64,000 nt of DNA. Source: Bretschneidera sinensis (lineage: Eukaryota > Streptophyta > Magnoliopsida > Brassicales > Akaniaceae). The position numbers and the translations under genes were made by a program. Below are positions 36,340 to 47,515 of the stretch, in pieces (within the stretch, counting starts at the first letter, position 1; the number at the start of each line of letters is the position of its first letter). The stretch covers positions 130,572,036 through 130,636,035 of the forward strand of contig CM043699.1 in the NCBI GenBank assembly GCA_023935145.1, read 5' to 3'. Under the pieces are notes generated by a model. That model was not told the origin of the DNA. It ran no database searches and saw only the letters and a program-made list of their open reading frames with translations.

Positions 36340-37814
36340 TGATTACGCCCAACGTATAACGCGGTTATTTGTAGTACAACTTTGGCGTGTCGATTCTACA
36401 GGGGAAACAAGTTAATTACAGAAGAAGGTGTAAACTTGAACACAAACGATAAAAGATTGATTGAAAGAATCTGAATTGTTGATTTTGTGAAAATTATGTG
36501 AATGATTGAATAATAAAATAAAGAAACGACAAGGTTCCGGAAATCCTCCCTAGGTTCGTTGCTCTAACCCTAACTTGATTCAGTTGTTTTTATCTCGATT
36601 ACAAGTTTCACATCCCAAACAGGCAATCGGCAAATATTCAATTAAAGTGCATTTATAAATCCTAATGTAATTGTTATGAAATCTCCTTTACTTTCAAGCA
36701 CACATGACCTAACTTATAAATTATCAAGAGACGACGATATATCTAAACGACAATAACACAGCAATGGACAAATCTATAAAATAGATCTACCGGACTCAAT
36801 CACACCCAAACATGTACACATAAGAAAAGCATGACTGAACTTATATGGAAAAGAAGCATGCAATCACTGGAGTAATAATAAATCTACTAATTAAATTAAG
36901 AATAAAACATAACAATGTTTAACGAAAATAATATCCAACTACAACCGAATCAAATAAAGGAAAATAAGAACAACTACACCTAGGGATTCATCCATTCGCC
37001 TTGCTTGGAGAATAGCCAGCCATGGGGCTCATGCTTCCTTGAGTTGCCTCCGACCTCTCAACGATCATCCTCAGCTTGCCCTTCAAATTTATACTTTCGG
37101 ATTCCTCCTAAACGCCCTCTGGATTGCTCCTAAAGGCCCTCTAGAGTCACTCTCTGATGATTTCAGATGAGCTCCGATTCATCTCAAAGCTAAAGTGGAG
37201 TGGGTCTTATATAGGCAAATACCAAGAGTGCAATGTGTTTCCCATCCGATGTGGGATGTGGGATATAAAAATGTATTTTCCAACCGATGTGGGATGTGGG
37301 ATTTAAGCCCAAAATCACGCTGAAATCCCGCACAGCCTGACCTTTGTCTTCTAAAACTGCCATAACTTTCTCCAGAAAAATCCTTTTGACGAATCGTGAA
37401 ATTCTCCAGAAAATAGACTTTCGGATTTTTCTAAGCATATATGGCTCATCACCTGGTTCTTCTTGTATCAATATAGTTTAATTTTCAAAAATGATTGATC
37501 TGTACAGGCAATTCTCGCAATTTAGTGAAACTTCTTTCCAATACGAGCAGTAGCTGTTGCTCTTTTAAGCCCTCCATCTTGTCCTTCCGGAAGTATTTCT
37601 TCACTCCAGTATGCCTCGAGTCTTTGTGCTTCAAGCAATGATAACTTTTCCTCCTCTTTTGAGCTTAAAGTACCTGAAAATGCACCGAAGTAGATCAATG
37701 ATCCAAGAATGATACTTTAGAGTTGTTAACGTATAAAAGTGCAATTAAAACCTAGATCAATCCTAAAATGCTAACAATTAAGTACTGTTAAGATGCATTT
37801 TATGACTCTCATCA
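36340..37814 (-). repeat. 3' LTR of the inner element
   Basis: 1,475 bases, nearly identical to 42222-43695. Differences are scattered single bases. Confidence 0.93.
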
Positions 37815-39464
37815 CAACCCCCAACTAGCTTATTGCTAGTCCCTAGCAATTCAAGCGAAAATAAGAGATGAATTCTATGGTAGGAGTTAAAAACAAAGTA
37901 AAGCAATGCTAGCATTGAACCAAGAGTAATTCACTTTTTGTCTCAAAAATTGCACATAACATATGGCACATAGAATCATTAAATTTCACCTAAGTCCAAA
38001 AGTAATCCAAATATCAATCTTAAAATCGTTATTGACTCTTAACATCTATCTTACCACAAACCATTAATTCAAACACCCGGATGATTTTATGCATAAGATT
38101 CATGAATACAAGTCTTGGCCTCTAAAAACATAATAAATTGCGTGACATCAATCACAAAAACAAGATTCATAGGCTCACTTTTCAAATCACTCTCCACTAT
38201 TGTAGAAAAATCACACTACATTGGATCAAAAGATCTTTAATAAGCTTGTAACGTTAGGCTAAGGTAAAGGTTAAGAAAGAACGGGAATGATTCAACAAGT
38301 AGAAGAACTTAATCTCTTAGTTTTGAACATAACTCTTTAAGCACTGGACAACTTTACTTCAACACCCAACTCTTTCAACCATTTTTCGAGCATTTCTTTC
38401 AACAAATCATCATTTTTTTCTTTTCTTTCTTTCTTCTTTCTTTGCCATTATTCTTTTTTTTTATTTATTTTTTATTTTTGGCACATAACCATTCACCTTC
38501 TTTTTCATTTTTTTTTTGTTTTCTTTTCCACAACCCCCAACTTATCTCCTTTAATGTACTTGGGTTGCGGTAGTGATATTTTTTTTTATATTTCCACCCT
38601 TACTCCTTTTAAGTGTTTCTCACAATATGTGTATAACTAAGTTCTTTTAAAAGAAAAGAAATGATAAAAATATTTTTAGGCTCATAAAAGTAAGTAAATG
38701 GTTTATCGAAAGAAACAAGGCTCAATTTTTCTTTTCAAGAAAAAGGCTCAAATAGGTGACTAGTGATAAATATAGCAATGGTAGGTTTGAAAGGCTCAAA
38801 CGGTTCAAAAATGGCCTATATCATATCCTAAGTAGTGTGCATTCTAGGAATTCACCTCAAGTGATTATCAAGTAAGTTCTAGAGCTTGTCAAGACTGCAA
38901 AAGTATTCATAAAACAATCACGCCTAAAATTTCTCTAAATATTTAAGACTAATCATACAATCTTACCACAAACTAGAGTCTCTAACCAAATGAAAATTGA
39001 TATTTAAATTAATTTCAAACCGAAACAAAATTTAGCTCCTTCTAAATGCTATCTGCTATCTCAATTAAGTTTATGTCATTGATATGTGAATTAACTCTAA
39101 GACTAACATAAAGCATGCTAAAAACAAACAAAAAGGGAAAGTGACACCCAACAATTCAATGGTATGCAATAAGAAATGTGTATCCTCCACCTCCAACTTA
39201 AGATAAGCATTGTCCTCAATGTAAAAGCAAAAGTTAAGAAAACCCCCTTTTTAACCAAATGTGCATGGAGCTGAAAGTTGTGCACGACCAATTGAACTGC
39301 TTCATTTATTTGTCCCTGAAAAGTAAATACTAAAGTAAAACTGGAAAACAGCAAAATAATAATAATAAACAAGAAAAAGAAATATGAAAAACAGTAAAAG
39401 TAAAAGAATATGTTGTGGGTTGCCTCCCATGAGTGCTAAGTTTTACGTCTACAGCCAGAAACTT
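37815..39464 (-). other. Inner element 3' region, non-coding
   Basis: No domain seen. It holds the polypurine tract next to 37814, CT- and T-rich simple sequence near 38400-38540, and no remnant of RT or integrase. Confidence 0.6.
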
Positions 39465-40836
39465 TTATTCCCTCCTTGAAAAACATGAGTTGGATGCACC
39501 AGCCACTGCTTTGCTACAAAATTTTGTGCTTGTATGCTTTGGCGATGGCAAGGAATACTTAAAGTCCACCATATGTGGCTCAAGTGTTTTTGGTGATGCC
39601 CATTTACTATCAGCAGTAGGGTATTTGATTCCCGCATCCATGTGACTTCTCTCAAGCAACTTCTCAAAGCATGGTTGGCAAGATGTCTTAATAAATTCCT
39701 GTGGCTTATCAAAAACATCAACAACATTAATGGCATGGGGATAATTTGAAGAATCTTTGGACTCAAGATTATTAGGAATGAATTCTGAAGAGTTAGAATT
39801 ATCTTTGATGTACTCATCCTCTTCATGTGGTTGCCATGAGACTCGAAAAACATTTACCTCTAGAGTCCTATTTCCAAATGATAATGTCATTAGGCCATTC
39901 CTACAATTAATGAGGGCATTGGCGGTGGCAAGGAATGGTCTTCCAAGTATCAAAGGAATCTTGGACTCCGTGTTTATAGTAGAAACAATATCTAAAACCA
40001 AAAAAATCAACAGGATAGTAAAAATTATCAATTTTCAACAAAACATCTTCTACAATACCTCTTGGCTTTCTTACTGATCTATCCGCTAATTAAAGTACCA
40101 CGGAGGTTGGTTTGATCTCACCTAGACCGAGCTGTAAGTATATGGAGTATGGCATGAGGTTCACACTAGCACCCAAATCTACCAATGCTTGGCCACAAGG
40201 TTTATTTCTAATTTGGCAAGCCACTGTTGGACAGCTCGGATCTTTATATTTGGGCGGTGTCTTGCTGTTAATTACAACACTTGCTTGCTCCATTAAGAAT
40301 TCCATCTTCTTCACATTTTGCTTCCTCTTGAGTGTGCATAGATCCTTGATGACTTTAACATAGTTGGGAATCTGTTTTATGACATGAAGAAGAGGAAGAT
40401 TAATTTTAACATGCTGAAGTTGTTCAAGAATCTCACCTTTTAATGCTATATTTATCTCCTTAGGTTTAAGGAGTGCTTGAGGGAAAGGCACTGGTGGGCG
40501 ATAAATATCACGAGCCTCTTGTTCCTTGGGGGCTTTATCCTTGTTGCTTACGATATTAGGAATCAAGTGTGATGGTAGAGTAGGACCATCAATTGTCTTA
40601 CCGCTGCGAGTAATTATGGCATTAGCCTCTCTAATGTTTTGATTTTCAGCATTGGAGGTTTGTGCCATATGTTGTCCCCTTGGATTAGGTTGTGGCTGTG
40701 AAGGAAACCGACCTTGTTCTTGAATCGTCAAGAAACTAGTCAACTTGGTGAGTTGACTCTTTATTACCTTTTGTTCCTCTTTGATCGCTTGTTGTTCCTC
40801 TAATAACCATTGATTTATTTTTCCTTTATCTTTCAC
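39465..40836 (-). pseudogene. Inner element protease region
   Basis: The upstream frame (40836-40090) ends in the aspartic protease motif ALVDLGASVNLMPYS, where DLGAS is the catalytic signature usual in Athila-type elements. It then breaks near 40090. The later part of the protease resumes at 40031 (SKIPLILGRPFLATANALIN). A ~145-residue tail follows with no pol domain. The catalytic Asp is kept but the frame is interrupted. Confidence 0.8.
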
Positions 40837-41056
40837 ACTCTTGGCATGTACCTATATAAATGACTTAAACATATCTTCCAAAGGTAAAGATTGTCGAGGT
40901 GCATTAAATGAGGTTGTTTCCGGTTGCCACTGGGTACTAGAGTGGGCAAGAGGTTGCATATCGGATTTCCAACTAAAATTAGGGTGATTCTTCCAACCGG
41001 GATTGTAGGTGTTAGAGTAGGGTGAGTGTGGTTTCTCAAAGGGTATACCTACAACA

Positions 41057-42027
41057 TTACACTCTTCCTTCATCTACCCCATTACACACGAAACAAGGCT
41101 CATAGGACTCTACCCTAGCAACCGGTTTTGGTGCTCTATTATACTTGGTTTTTAAGGATTCAATTTCCTTAGTTAGAACCTCTAAACGGGCTTTAAGTCT
41201 GTCCTCTTCCTTAAGTTGGTAAATCCTAGCAGGTTGATTTCTCCTAGTACCTTCCATGGCATTTGGTTCAGTCCAAGTGTGGGTTTTTTTTGATAGGTCA
41301 TCTAGGAAATCTATGGCTTGGTCGGGATCTTTTTAAAGAAAATTCCCATTGCACATCATTTCTATGAACTGCCTTTCCGTCCATCATAGAAATAGCTAAC
41401 TACCCGCCAACTCTCATACCCATGGTGTGGACAAGAATTCAAGAGGTCCTTGAAACGTTCCCAAACTTGATATAAGGTTTCACTCTCCTTTTGTGCAAAG
41501 TTTGAAATTTGTCTCTTGAGGTTGTTGGTCTTATGGGTTGGGAAGTGTTTTTGGAAGAAAACTCGGGTCATCTCATCCCAACTACCTATGGACCTAGGCC
41601 TTAATGAGTACAACCAAGCCTTGGCTTTTTCCTTAAGTGAAAAAGAGAAAAACTGAAGTTTGATGGTGTCTATCATATCAGCCCTACTGTGAAAAGTAGC
41701 TACTACTTCCTCAAATTCCCTAATGTGGATATAAGGGTTTTCATTCTCAAACCCATGGAAAGTTGGTAGCAATTGGATCATGACCGACTTAAAATCAGGT
41801 TGTTGAACATTAGAGGGGAACATGATACATGATGGTGTGGCCGTACGGTTAAGGTGCAAGTAATCCTTAAGTGTTTTAGGGGGTTGATCTTTGTGTTCAC
41901 TCATTTCTTTGGGACTAGATGGATTGTCAAATAAAGGATTTGAAAAAGAATTAAATTTTGACTCGAACACAGGCCTACAACCAAATCTACCCACAGCATC
42001 TCTATATCTGTGCATGTGAGGTAACAA
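41057..42027 (-). pseudogene. Inner element gag
   Basis: A 221-residue frame from 42027 contains the retrotransposon gag core: LLPTFHGFENENPYIHIREF, then LKEKAKAWLYSLRPRSIGSW and VFFQKHFPTHKTNNLKRQIS. The frame stops at 41362 and continues in others (41257-41057, with CFVC as a remnant zinc knuckle). Gag forms the particle that packages the RNA. The frame breaks suggest it no longer yields full Gag. Confidence 0.85.
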
Positions 42028-42221
42028 AATAATAAAAAATACTATAAAAAAAGAAAGAGTAAAATAAATTAAATTAATACAGCAAGATAAAAGGAGGAAC
42101 GAAGTTACTGCATTTACAGCTGCTGAAATGAAAAACTATTTACAGTTCTTCTACCGTCATGTCAAAAGTTGACAATCTTCCTTGTACTTAAGTGCGTTTC
42201 CCCGGCAACGGAGCCAAAATT

Positions 42222-43695
42222 TGATTACGCCCAAAGTATAACGCGGTTATTTGTAGTACAGCTTTGGGGTGTCGATTCCACAGGGAAACAAGTTAATTAC
42301 AGAAGAAGGTGTAAAATTGAACACAAACGATAAAAGATTGATTGAAAGAATTTGAATTGTTGATTTTATGAAAATTATGTGAATGATTGAATAATATAAT
42401 AAAGAAACGACAAGGTTCCGGAAATCCTCCCTAGGTTCGTTGCTCTAACCCTAACTTGATTCAGTTGTTTTTATCTCGATTGCAAGTTTCACATCCCAAA
42501 CAGACAATCGACAAATATTCAATTAAAGTGCATTTATAAATCCTAATGTAATTGTTATGAAATCTCTTTTACTTTTAAGCACACATGACCTAACTTATAA
42601 ATTATCAAGAGAAGACGATATATCTAAATGACAATAACGCAGCAATGGACAAATCTATAAAAGAGATCTACCGAACTCAATCACACCCAAACAGGTACAC
42701 ATAAGAAAAGCATGACTGAACTTATATGGAAAAGAAGCATGCAATCACTGGAGTAATAATAAATCTACTAATTAAATTAAGAATAAAACATAACAATGTT
42801 TAACGAAAATAATATCCAACTACAACCGAATCAAATAAAGGAAAATAAGAACAACTACACTAAGGGATTCATCCCTTCGCCTTGCTTGGAGACTAGCCAG
42901 CCATGGGGCTCATGCTTCCTTGAGTTGCCTCCGACCTCTCAACAATCATCCTCAGCTTGCCCTCCAAATTTATACTTTCGGATTCCTCTTAAAAGCCCTC
43001 TGGATTGTTCCTAAAGGCCCTCTAGAGTCACTCTCTGATGATTTCAGATGAGCTCCGATTCATCTCAAAGCTAAAGTGAAGTGGGTCTTATATATGCAAA
43101 TACCAAGAGTGCAATGTGTTTCCCATCCGATGTGGGATGTGGGATATAGAAATGTGTTTTCCAACCGATGTGGGATGTGAGATTTAAGCCCAAAATCACG
43201 CTGAAATCCCGCACAGCCTGACCTTTGTCTACTAAAACTGCCATAACTTTCTCTAGAAAAATCTTTTTGACGAATCGTAAAATTCTCCAGAAAATAGACT
43301 TCCGGATCTTTCTAAGCTTATATGGCTCATCTCCTGGTTCTTCTTGTATCAATACAGTTTAATTTTCAAAGATGATTGATTTGTACGGGCAATTCTCACA
43401 ATTTAGTGAAACTCCTTTCCAATGCGGGCAGCAACTGTTGCTCTTTTAAGCCCTCCATCTTGTCCTTCCGGAAGTATTCCTTCACTCCAGTATGCCTCGA
43501 GTCTTTGTGCTTCAAGCAATGATAACTTTTCCTCCTTTTTTGAGCTTAAAATACCTGAAAATGCACCGAAGTAGATCAATGATCCAAGAATGATACTTTA
43601 GAGTTGTTAACGTATAAAAGTGCAATTAAAACCTAGATCAACCCTAAAATGCTAACAATTAAGTACCGTTAAGATGCATTTTATGACTCTCATCA
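42222..43695 (-). repeat. 5' LTR of the inner element
   Basis: 1,474 bases, TG...CA in plus-strand reading. The PBS lies immediately inside, at 42221 and below. Confidence 0.93.
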
Positions 43696-44280
43696 GTGCC
43701 CAAGAAGACTTCAGAGAGCCTCTTCAACATCATCCAGCATCGAGGGGAGAGGCTCCGGGCCTACATCTCACTGTTCAATACGGCAGCATGGGAGAATCCA
43801 GACCTCTACCCAAACGTCCAGGTGATGGCCTTAAAAAATGGGTTGAGGTCTGGCATCTTCAGCTCTAAATTGACCCGGCGCCCGCCCCGAGACATGATCG
43901 AAATCCTGGCCCGGGCCGAGAAATATATGTTTGTAGAAGATGACCAAGCCTTCAGAAGAGACAGGGAAGGGGAAGCTGAGAAAAAGAGGAAGGATCCCGA
44001 CCCCCAGAAAGGGAAAGTCAAGAAGCCCCACCAGGAAAACAGGTACAGGCCCCACCCTCGCACTGACAGTTTCACTCCACTGAATGACACCCGAAAAAAT
44101 GTCCTCATGCAGCTCCAAGATAAGTTCGTCCTTCAGTGACCGCCCAAGAAGCCGCATCGAGGAGGTGATCAGAGGCGCTGGTGCCGCTTCTACCAGAGTC
44201 ATGGTCACGACACTGAGGAATGTCATGACTTGAAGGAGTGGATTGAAGCTCTGACAACCGGGGGTACTTAAAGGAATTTA
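43696..44280 (+). pseudogene. Outer element gag, C-terminal part
   Basis: Continues the gag interrupted at 36339: PKKTSESLFNIIQHRGERLR, then MALKNGLRSGIFSSKL. A stop at 44137-44139 splits it from a zinc-knuckle-like region CRFYQSHGHDTEECHDLKEW, in the family's C-x...HGH-x-TE-x-C arrangement. The join with the first part is close to codon-exact across the inner element. Confidence 0.85.
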
Positions 44281-44462
44281 CCGAGCCCCGAAGAAGAGAC
44301 GAGCTTGCGCAGCCAAAAAGAGATGCCGGACATCCCTATCGTCAGCAGGAGCGGAGGGACCCGCCAAAGAACCCTAGGTCCAAGCAAGAAGGGCCCAGTC
44401 GGAAGAAACAAGAAGTAGCCACGACCACCTGCATCATCAAGACCATCTGCGGGGGCCCGGCC

Positions 44463-44955
44463 ATGGGAACTGAGCCAGTGATCTCCTTCACAGAGGATGA
44501 TTTGGAGGATGTGCAGACTCATCATGACGATGCAGTGGTAGTCTTTCTCTTGGTGGCCAACTACGAAGTGCGGAGGGTCCTGATTAACAATAGGAGTTCA
44601 GTGGACATACTGTTCCATGATGCTTATCAGTGCATGGAGCTGAAGAATGGGCATCTGGAGCCAACCCCGACCCTCTTCTACGGTTTCGGTGGTTCTCCAG
44701 TGTTCGCTAAGGGGAGCATAGTCCTCTCAGTGATCGCAGGTACGACGCCAATGACATCCACAGTGCAGACCACTTTCTTGGTAGTCAAGCAACCTTCCTC
44801 CTATAATATGATCATCGGCTGATCGACCCTCAACAAACTGAAGGCCGTCGTTTCCACCTATCACTTGAAGGTCAATTTTCCCACCAATGAAGGTGTAAGA
44901 ATGATCAGAGGGGATCAAAAAATCTCCCGGGCTTGCGTACTCCGGCTACAATAGA
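44463..44955 (+). pseudogene. Outer element protease, catalytic site lost
   Basis: Retropepsin-like frame VISFTEDDLEDVQTHHDDA, then VLINNRSSVDILFHDAYQ. The family motif at this place is D-x-G-S-S. Here the Asp is Asn and the Gly is Arg, so the enzyme should be inactive. A TGA follows the flap-side motif PSSYNMIIG, and the frame continues as STLNKLKAVVSTYHLKVNFP before ending near 44955. Confidence 0.8.
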
Positions 44956-45004
44956 ACTTCATGCACGAGCTAGACCAGGATAAGACCGCCTTCATCACAG
45001 ACCA

Positions 45005-46240
45005 AGGAACCACTGCTCTGACCTGGAAGAAGCATTCGGAGTATTGCGCTAGCATAACATGAGGCTTAACCCATCCAAATGCGCATTTGGGGTAGCCGCC
45101 GGTGGAAAATTCTTAGGGTTCATGGTCACCCAGAGGGGAATAGAAGTCAATATGGAGAAGATAAAGGCCATCTTTGATATAACCCCTCCCACATCTGTGA
45201 AAGAAGTTCAGCGGCTCACCGACCGAGTCGTCGCTCTGAACCACTTCATGTCCAGATCAGCCAAAAGGTGCCTTCCTTTCTTCAAGGCCATCAAGAAGGC
45301 CAAAGATTTCTCCTGGTCTGAAGACTGCCAAGAAACTTTCGAAGACTTGAAGAAGTATTTGAGCCAACCACCGCTCCTAACCAAGCTACTCCAGGGAGAG
45401 GAGCTCTTCTTCTATTTATCAGTCGGTCAGAGCACTGTGGCCTCTGTCCTGATACGAGAAAAAATGGGCTTCCAAAAGCCTATCTACTATGTCAGTAGAA
45501 TTCTCCATGAAGCCGAGACCAGATATCCTTCTATCGAAAAGATGGATAATGCCCTGGTAGTGGCGGCACGGAAACTCCAACCTTACTTTCAGGCGCACAC
45601 CATCGTCCTCCTAACAGATCAACCCCTGAGGCAAATCTTGCATAACTCAAGTGCTTCTGGGAGAATGGTGAAGTGGGTGGTAGAGCTGGGAGAATTTTAC
45701 ATTCGCTTCCGGCCCCGTCAAGCGATCAAGGGCCAGGCTCTAGCAGACTTCATTGTGGAGACAACTCTGTCCATAGACCTAGATGAATCCATGGAGTCCG
45801 TGCCCAATGGAGCCTCTCCAGTAAGGACCCTCAATGTAGATGGTTCTTTTAATTCACTAGGGAGTGGAGCAAGACTCAACCTATGTAGTCCAGAAGGCTT
45901 TACAATCGAGTACGCCTTGAGATTCGGGTTCAAGACCTCCAATAATAAAGCAGAGTACGAAGCTCTCCTAGCTGGTCTAAGGTTGGCCAAGGCATTGGCC
46001 GTGGAGGTTCTGGACGCATTCAGCGACTCTCAGCTGGTGGTGAGTCAGGTGATGGGGGAGTTTGAGGCCAGGGAGAGAAACTCGCCCAATATCTCCAAAA
46101 GGTGAAGGAGTTGGCCGCCATGTTCAAGACGTTTCGGATAACTCAGATCCCTCGAGCCAAGAACTCCCAAGCAAATGCCCTGAGCAACTTGGCCTCCTCC
46201 TAGCACTTGAAGACCAACAGAGCTGTCTATCAGGAAACTC
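45005..46240 (+). pseudogene. Outer element RT remnant and two RNase H domains
   Basis: Only the end of the reverse transcriptase remains (DLEEAFGVLR, stop, HNMRLNPSKCAFGVAAGGKF); the palm with its Y-x-D-D site is absent, indicating an internal deletion near 45000-45015. A Ty3-type RNase H follows (KPIYYVSRILHEAETRYPS, TDQPLRQILHN). A second, archaeal-type RNase H comes next, with D in LNVDGSFNS, E in KAEYEALLAGLRL and D in FSDSQLVVSQV. A frameshift near 46078 precedes LAQYLQKVKELAAMFKTF. The second RNase H is diagnostic of Tat-type elements. Confidence 0.85.
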
Positions 46241-46289
46241 TCTCCTTACCAAGCATAGATGAGGCTCTAGTCTTGCCAGTAGAAGAGGA

Positions 46290-47515
46290 CCCACATGGAT
46301 GGATCCAATCCTCTGGTATCTAAAAGACGGTACGATGCCCGAACAAAAGGATCAAGCCAGGAGAATAATCTCCTATGCCTCACAGTACACCCTTATAGAA
46401 GGGCCCTGACCATGCCTTACCTGCGATGCCTCAGGTTCAGAGAGGTCGATTATGCTCTACGAGAGGTCTATGAAGGAATATGCGGGAACCACCTAGGAGC
46501 TCGGGCATTAGCTTTCAAAGTTCTGCACCAAGGGTACTACTGGCCTACCATGAAGGACGATGCAATAGACTTGGTAAAGAAATATGGAAATTGCCAGTGG
46601 TGGTCACCAATATCGCACCGCCCTGCTAACTCTCTTGTCTCCATCATCAGTCCCCTCCTCCTTCACCATGTGGGGAATGGACATCCTTGGCCGATTCCTA
46701 ACAGCTACTAGGCAGAAGAAGCACCTCATCGTGGCCATTGATTACTTCACCAAGTGGGTTGAGGCAGAGCCACTGACCAGCATCACGGATCACAAAACCC
46801 GAAATTTTGTCTGGAAGTCAATCGCATACTGGTTTGGGATCCCCCAGGTATTGATCACCGACAACGGAAAGCAGTTTGACAGTTCTCGGTTTAAGACTTT
46901 TTGTGATGATCTCCACATCGAGCACTGGTTCTCGTCTGTTGGTTACCCACAAGTCAATGGCCAGGCTGAAGTAACCAACAGGACGCTCCTCCAAAGAATC
47001 AGGCGAAGATTGGATGAGGCAGATAAGTAGTGGGCTGACCAACTCTCCCATATCCTTTGGGCTTACCGCACCACTGTACGAACACTCACACAAGAAACCA
47101 CCTTATTCATGACATACGGAGCAGAGGCTATCATCTCTCTTGAAATCGGGGTCCCATCGGTGCGAGAACAGCACTTCGAGCTGAACAACAACGAGGAAGG
47201 GTTAAGGATGAGCGCAGACTTAGTTGATGAAGCCCAAGCTAAATCCCAAATCTGCCTAGCTGCTTACTAGAAGAGGGCTGCACGGTACTATAATTCCCAG
47301 GTTCGGCCCAAAGACTTCAAGCTGCATGACCTCGTCCTTCAAAAGAGTGAAGTGTCTCGCCCTCGCCTTGTGGGGAAGTTGGTTTCGAACCGGGAGGGCC
47401 CGTACCAGATTCAAAAGGTTTGTCGGGCCGACACCTATGAACTTGAAGATATGGATGGTAGACCCATCCCCCGTACCTGGAACGCGGAGAACCTCTGTAG
47501 GTTTTATCAATGAAA
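46290..47515 (+). pseudogene. Outer element integrase
   Basis: The catalytic core reads WGMDILGRF, AIDYFTKWVEAEPL, LITDNGKQFD and YPQVNGQAEVTNRTLL, so the D, D and E residues are kept. The N-terminal zinc finger is degenerate: the second His and the first Cys of the HHCC pattern are not seen around ARALAFKVLHQGYYWP and KYGNCQ. A frameshift near 46650 and in-frame stops at about 47028 and 47267 break it. The C-terminal part ends GRPIPRTWNAENLCRFY. Confidence 0.85.

Larger units (their letters stand above)
36340..43695 (-). mobile_element. Inner LTR retrotransposon, Ty3/Gypsy, Athila-like, gag-protease only
   Basis: A 7,356-bp element inserted into the gag of the outer element and pointing the opposite way. 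Both LTRs start TGATTACGCCC and end CTCTCATCA in plus-strand reading (36340-37814 and 42222-43695). Read on the minus strand, the 5' LTR is followed by TTTTGGCTCCGTTGCCGGGG (42220 downward), a typical plant Gypsy primer-binding site. The 3' LTR is preceded by the purine tract AGTTGGGGGTTG. The 4.4-kb interior has gag and protease but no reverse transcriptase, RNase H or integrase, so it must have moved with borrowed enzymes. Target duplication is unclear: the flanks read GGGCT and GTGCC. The two LTRs differ only slightly, less than those of the outer element, as expected for a later insertion. Confidence 0.9.
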
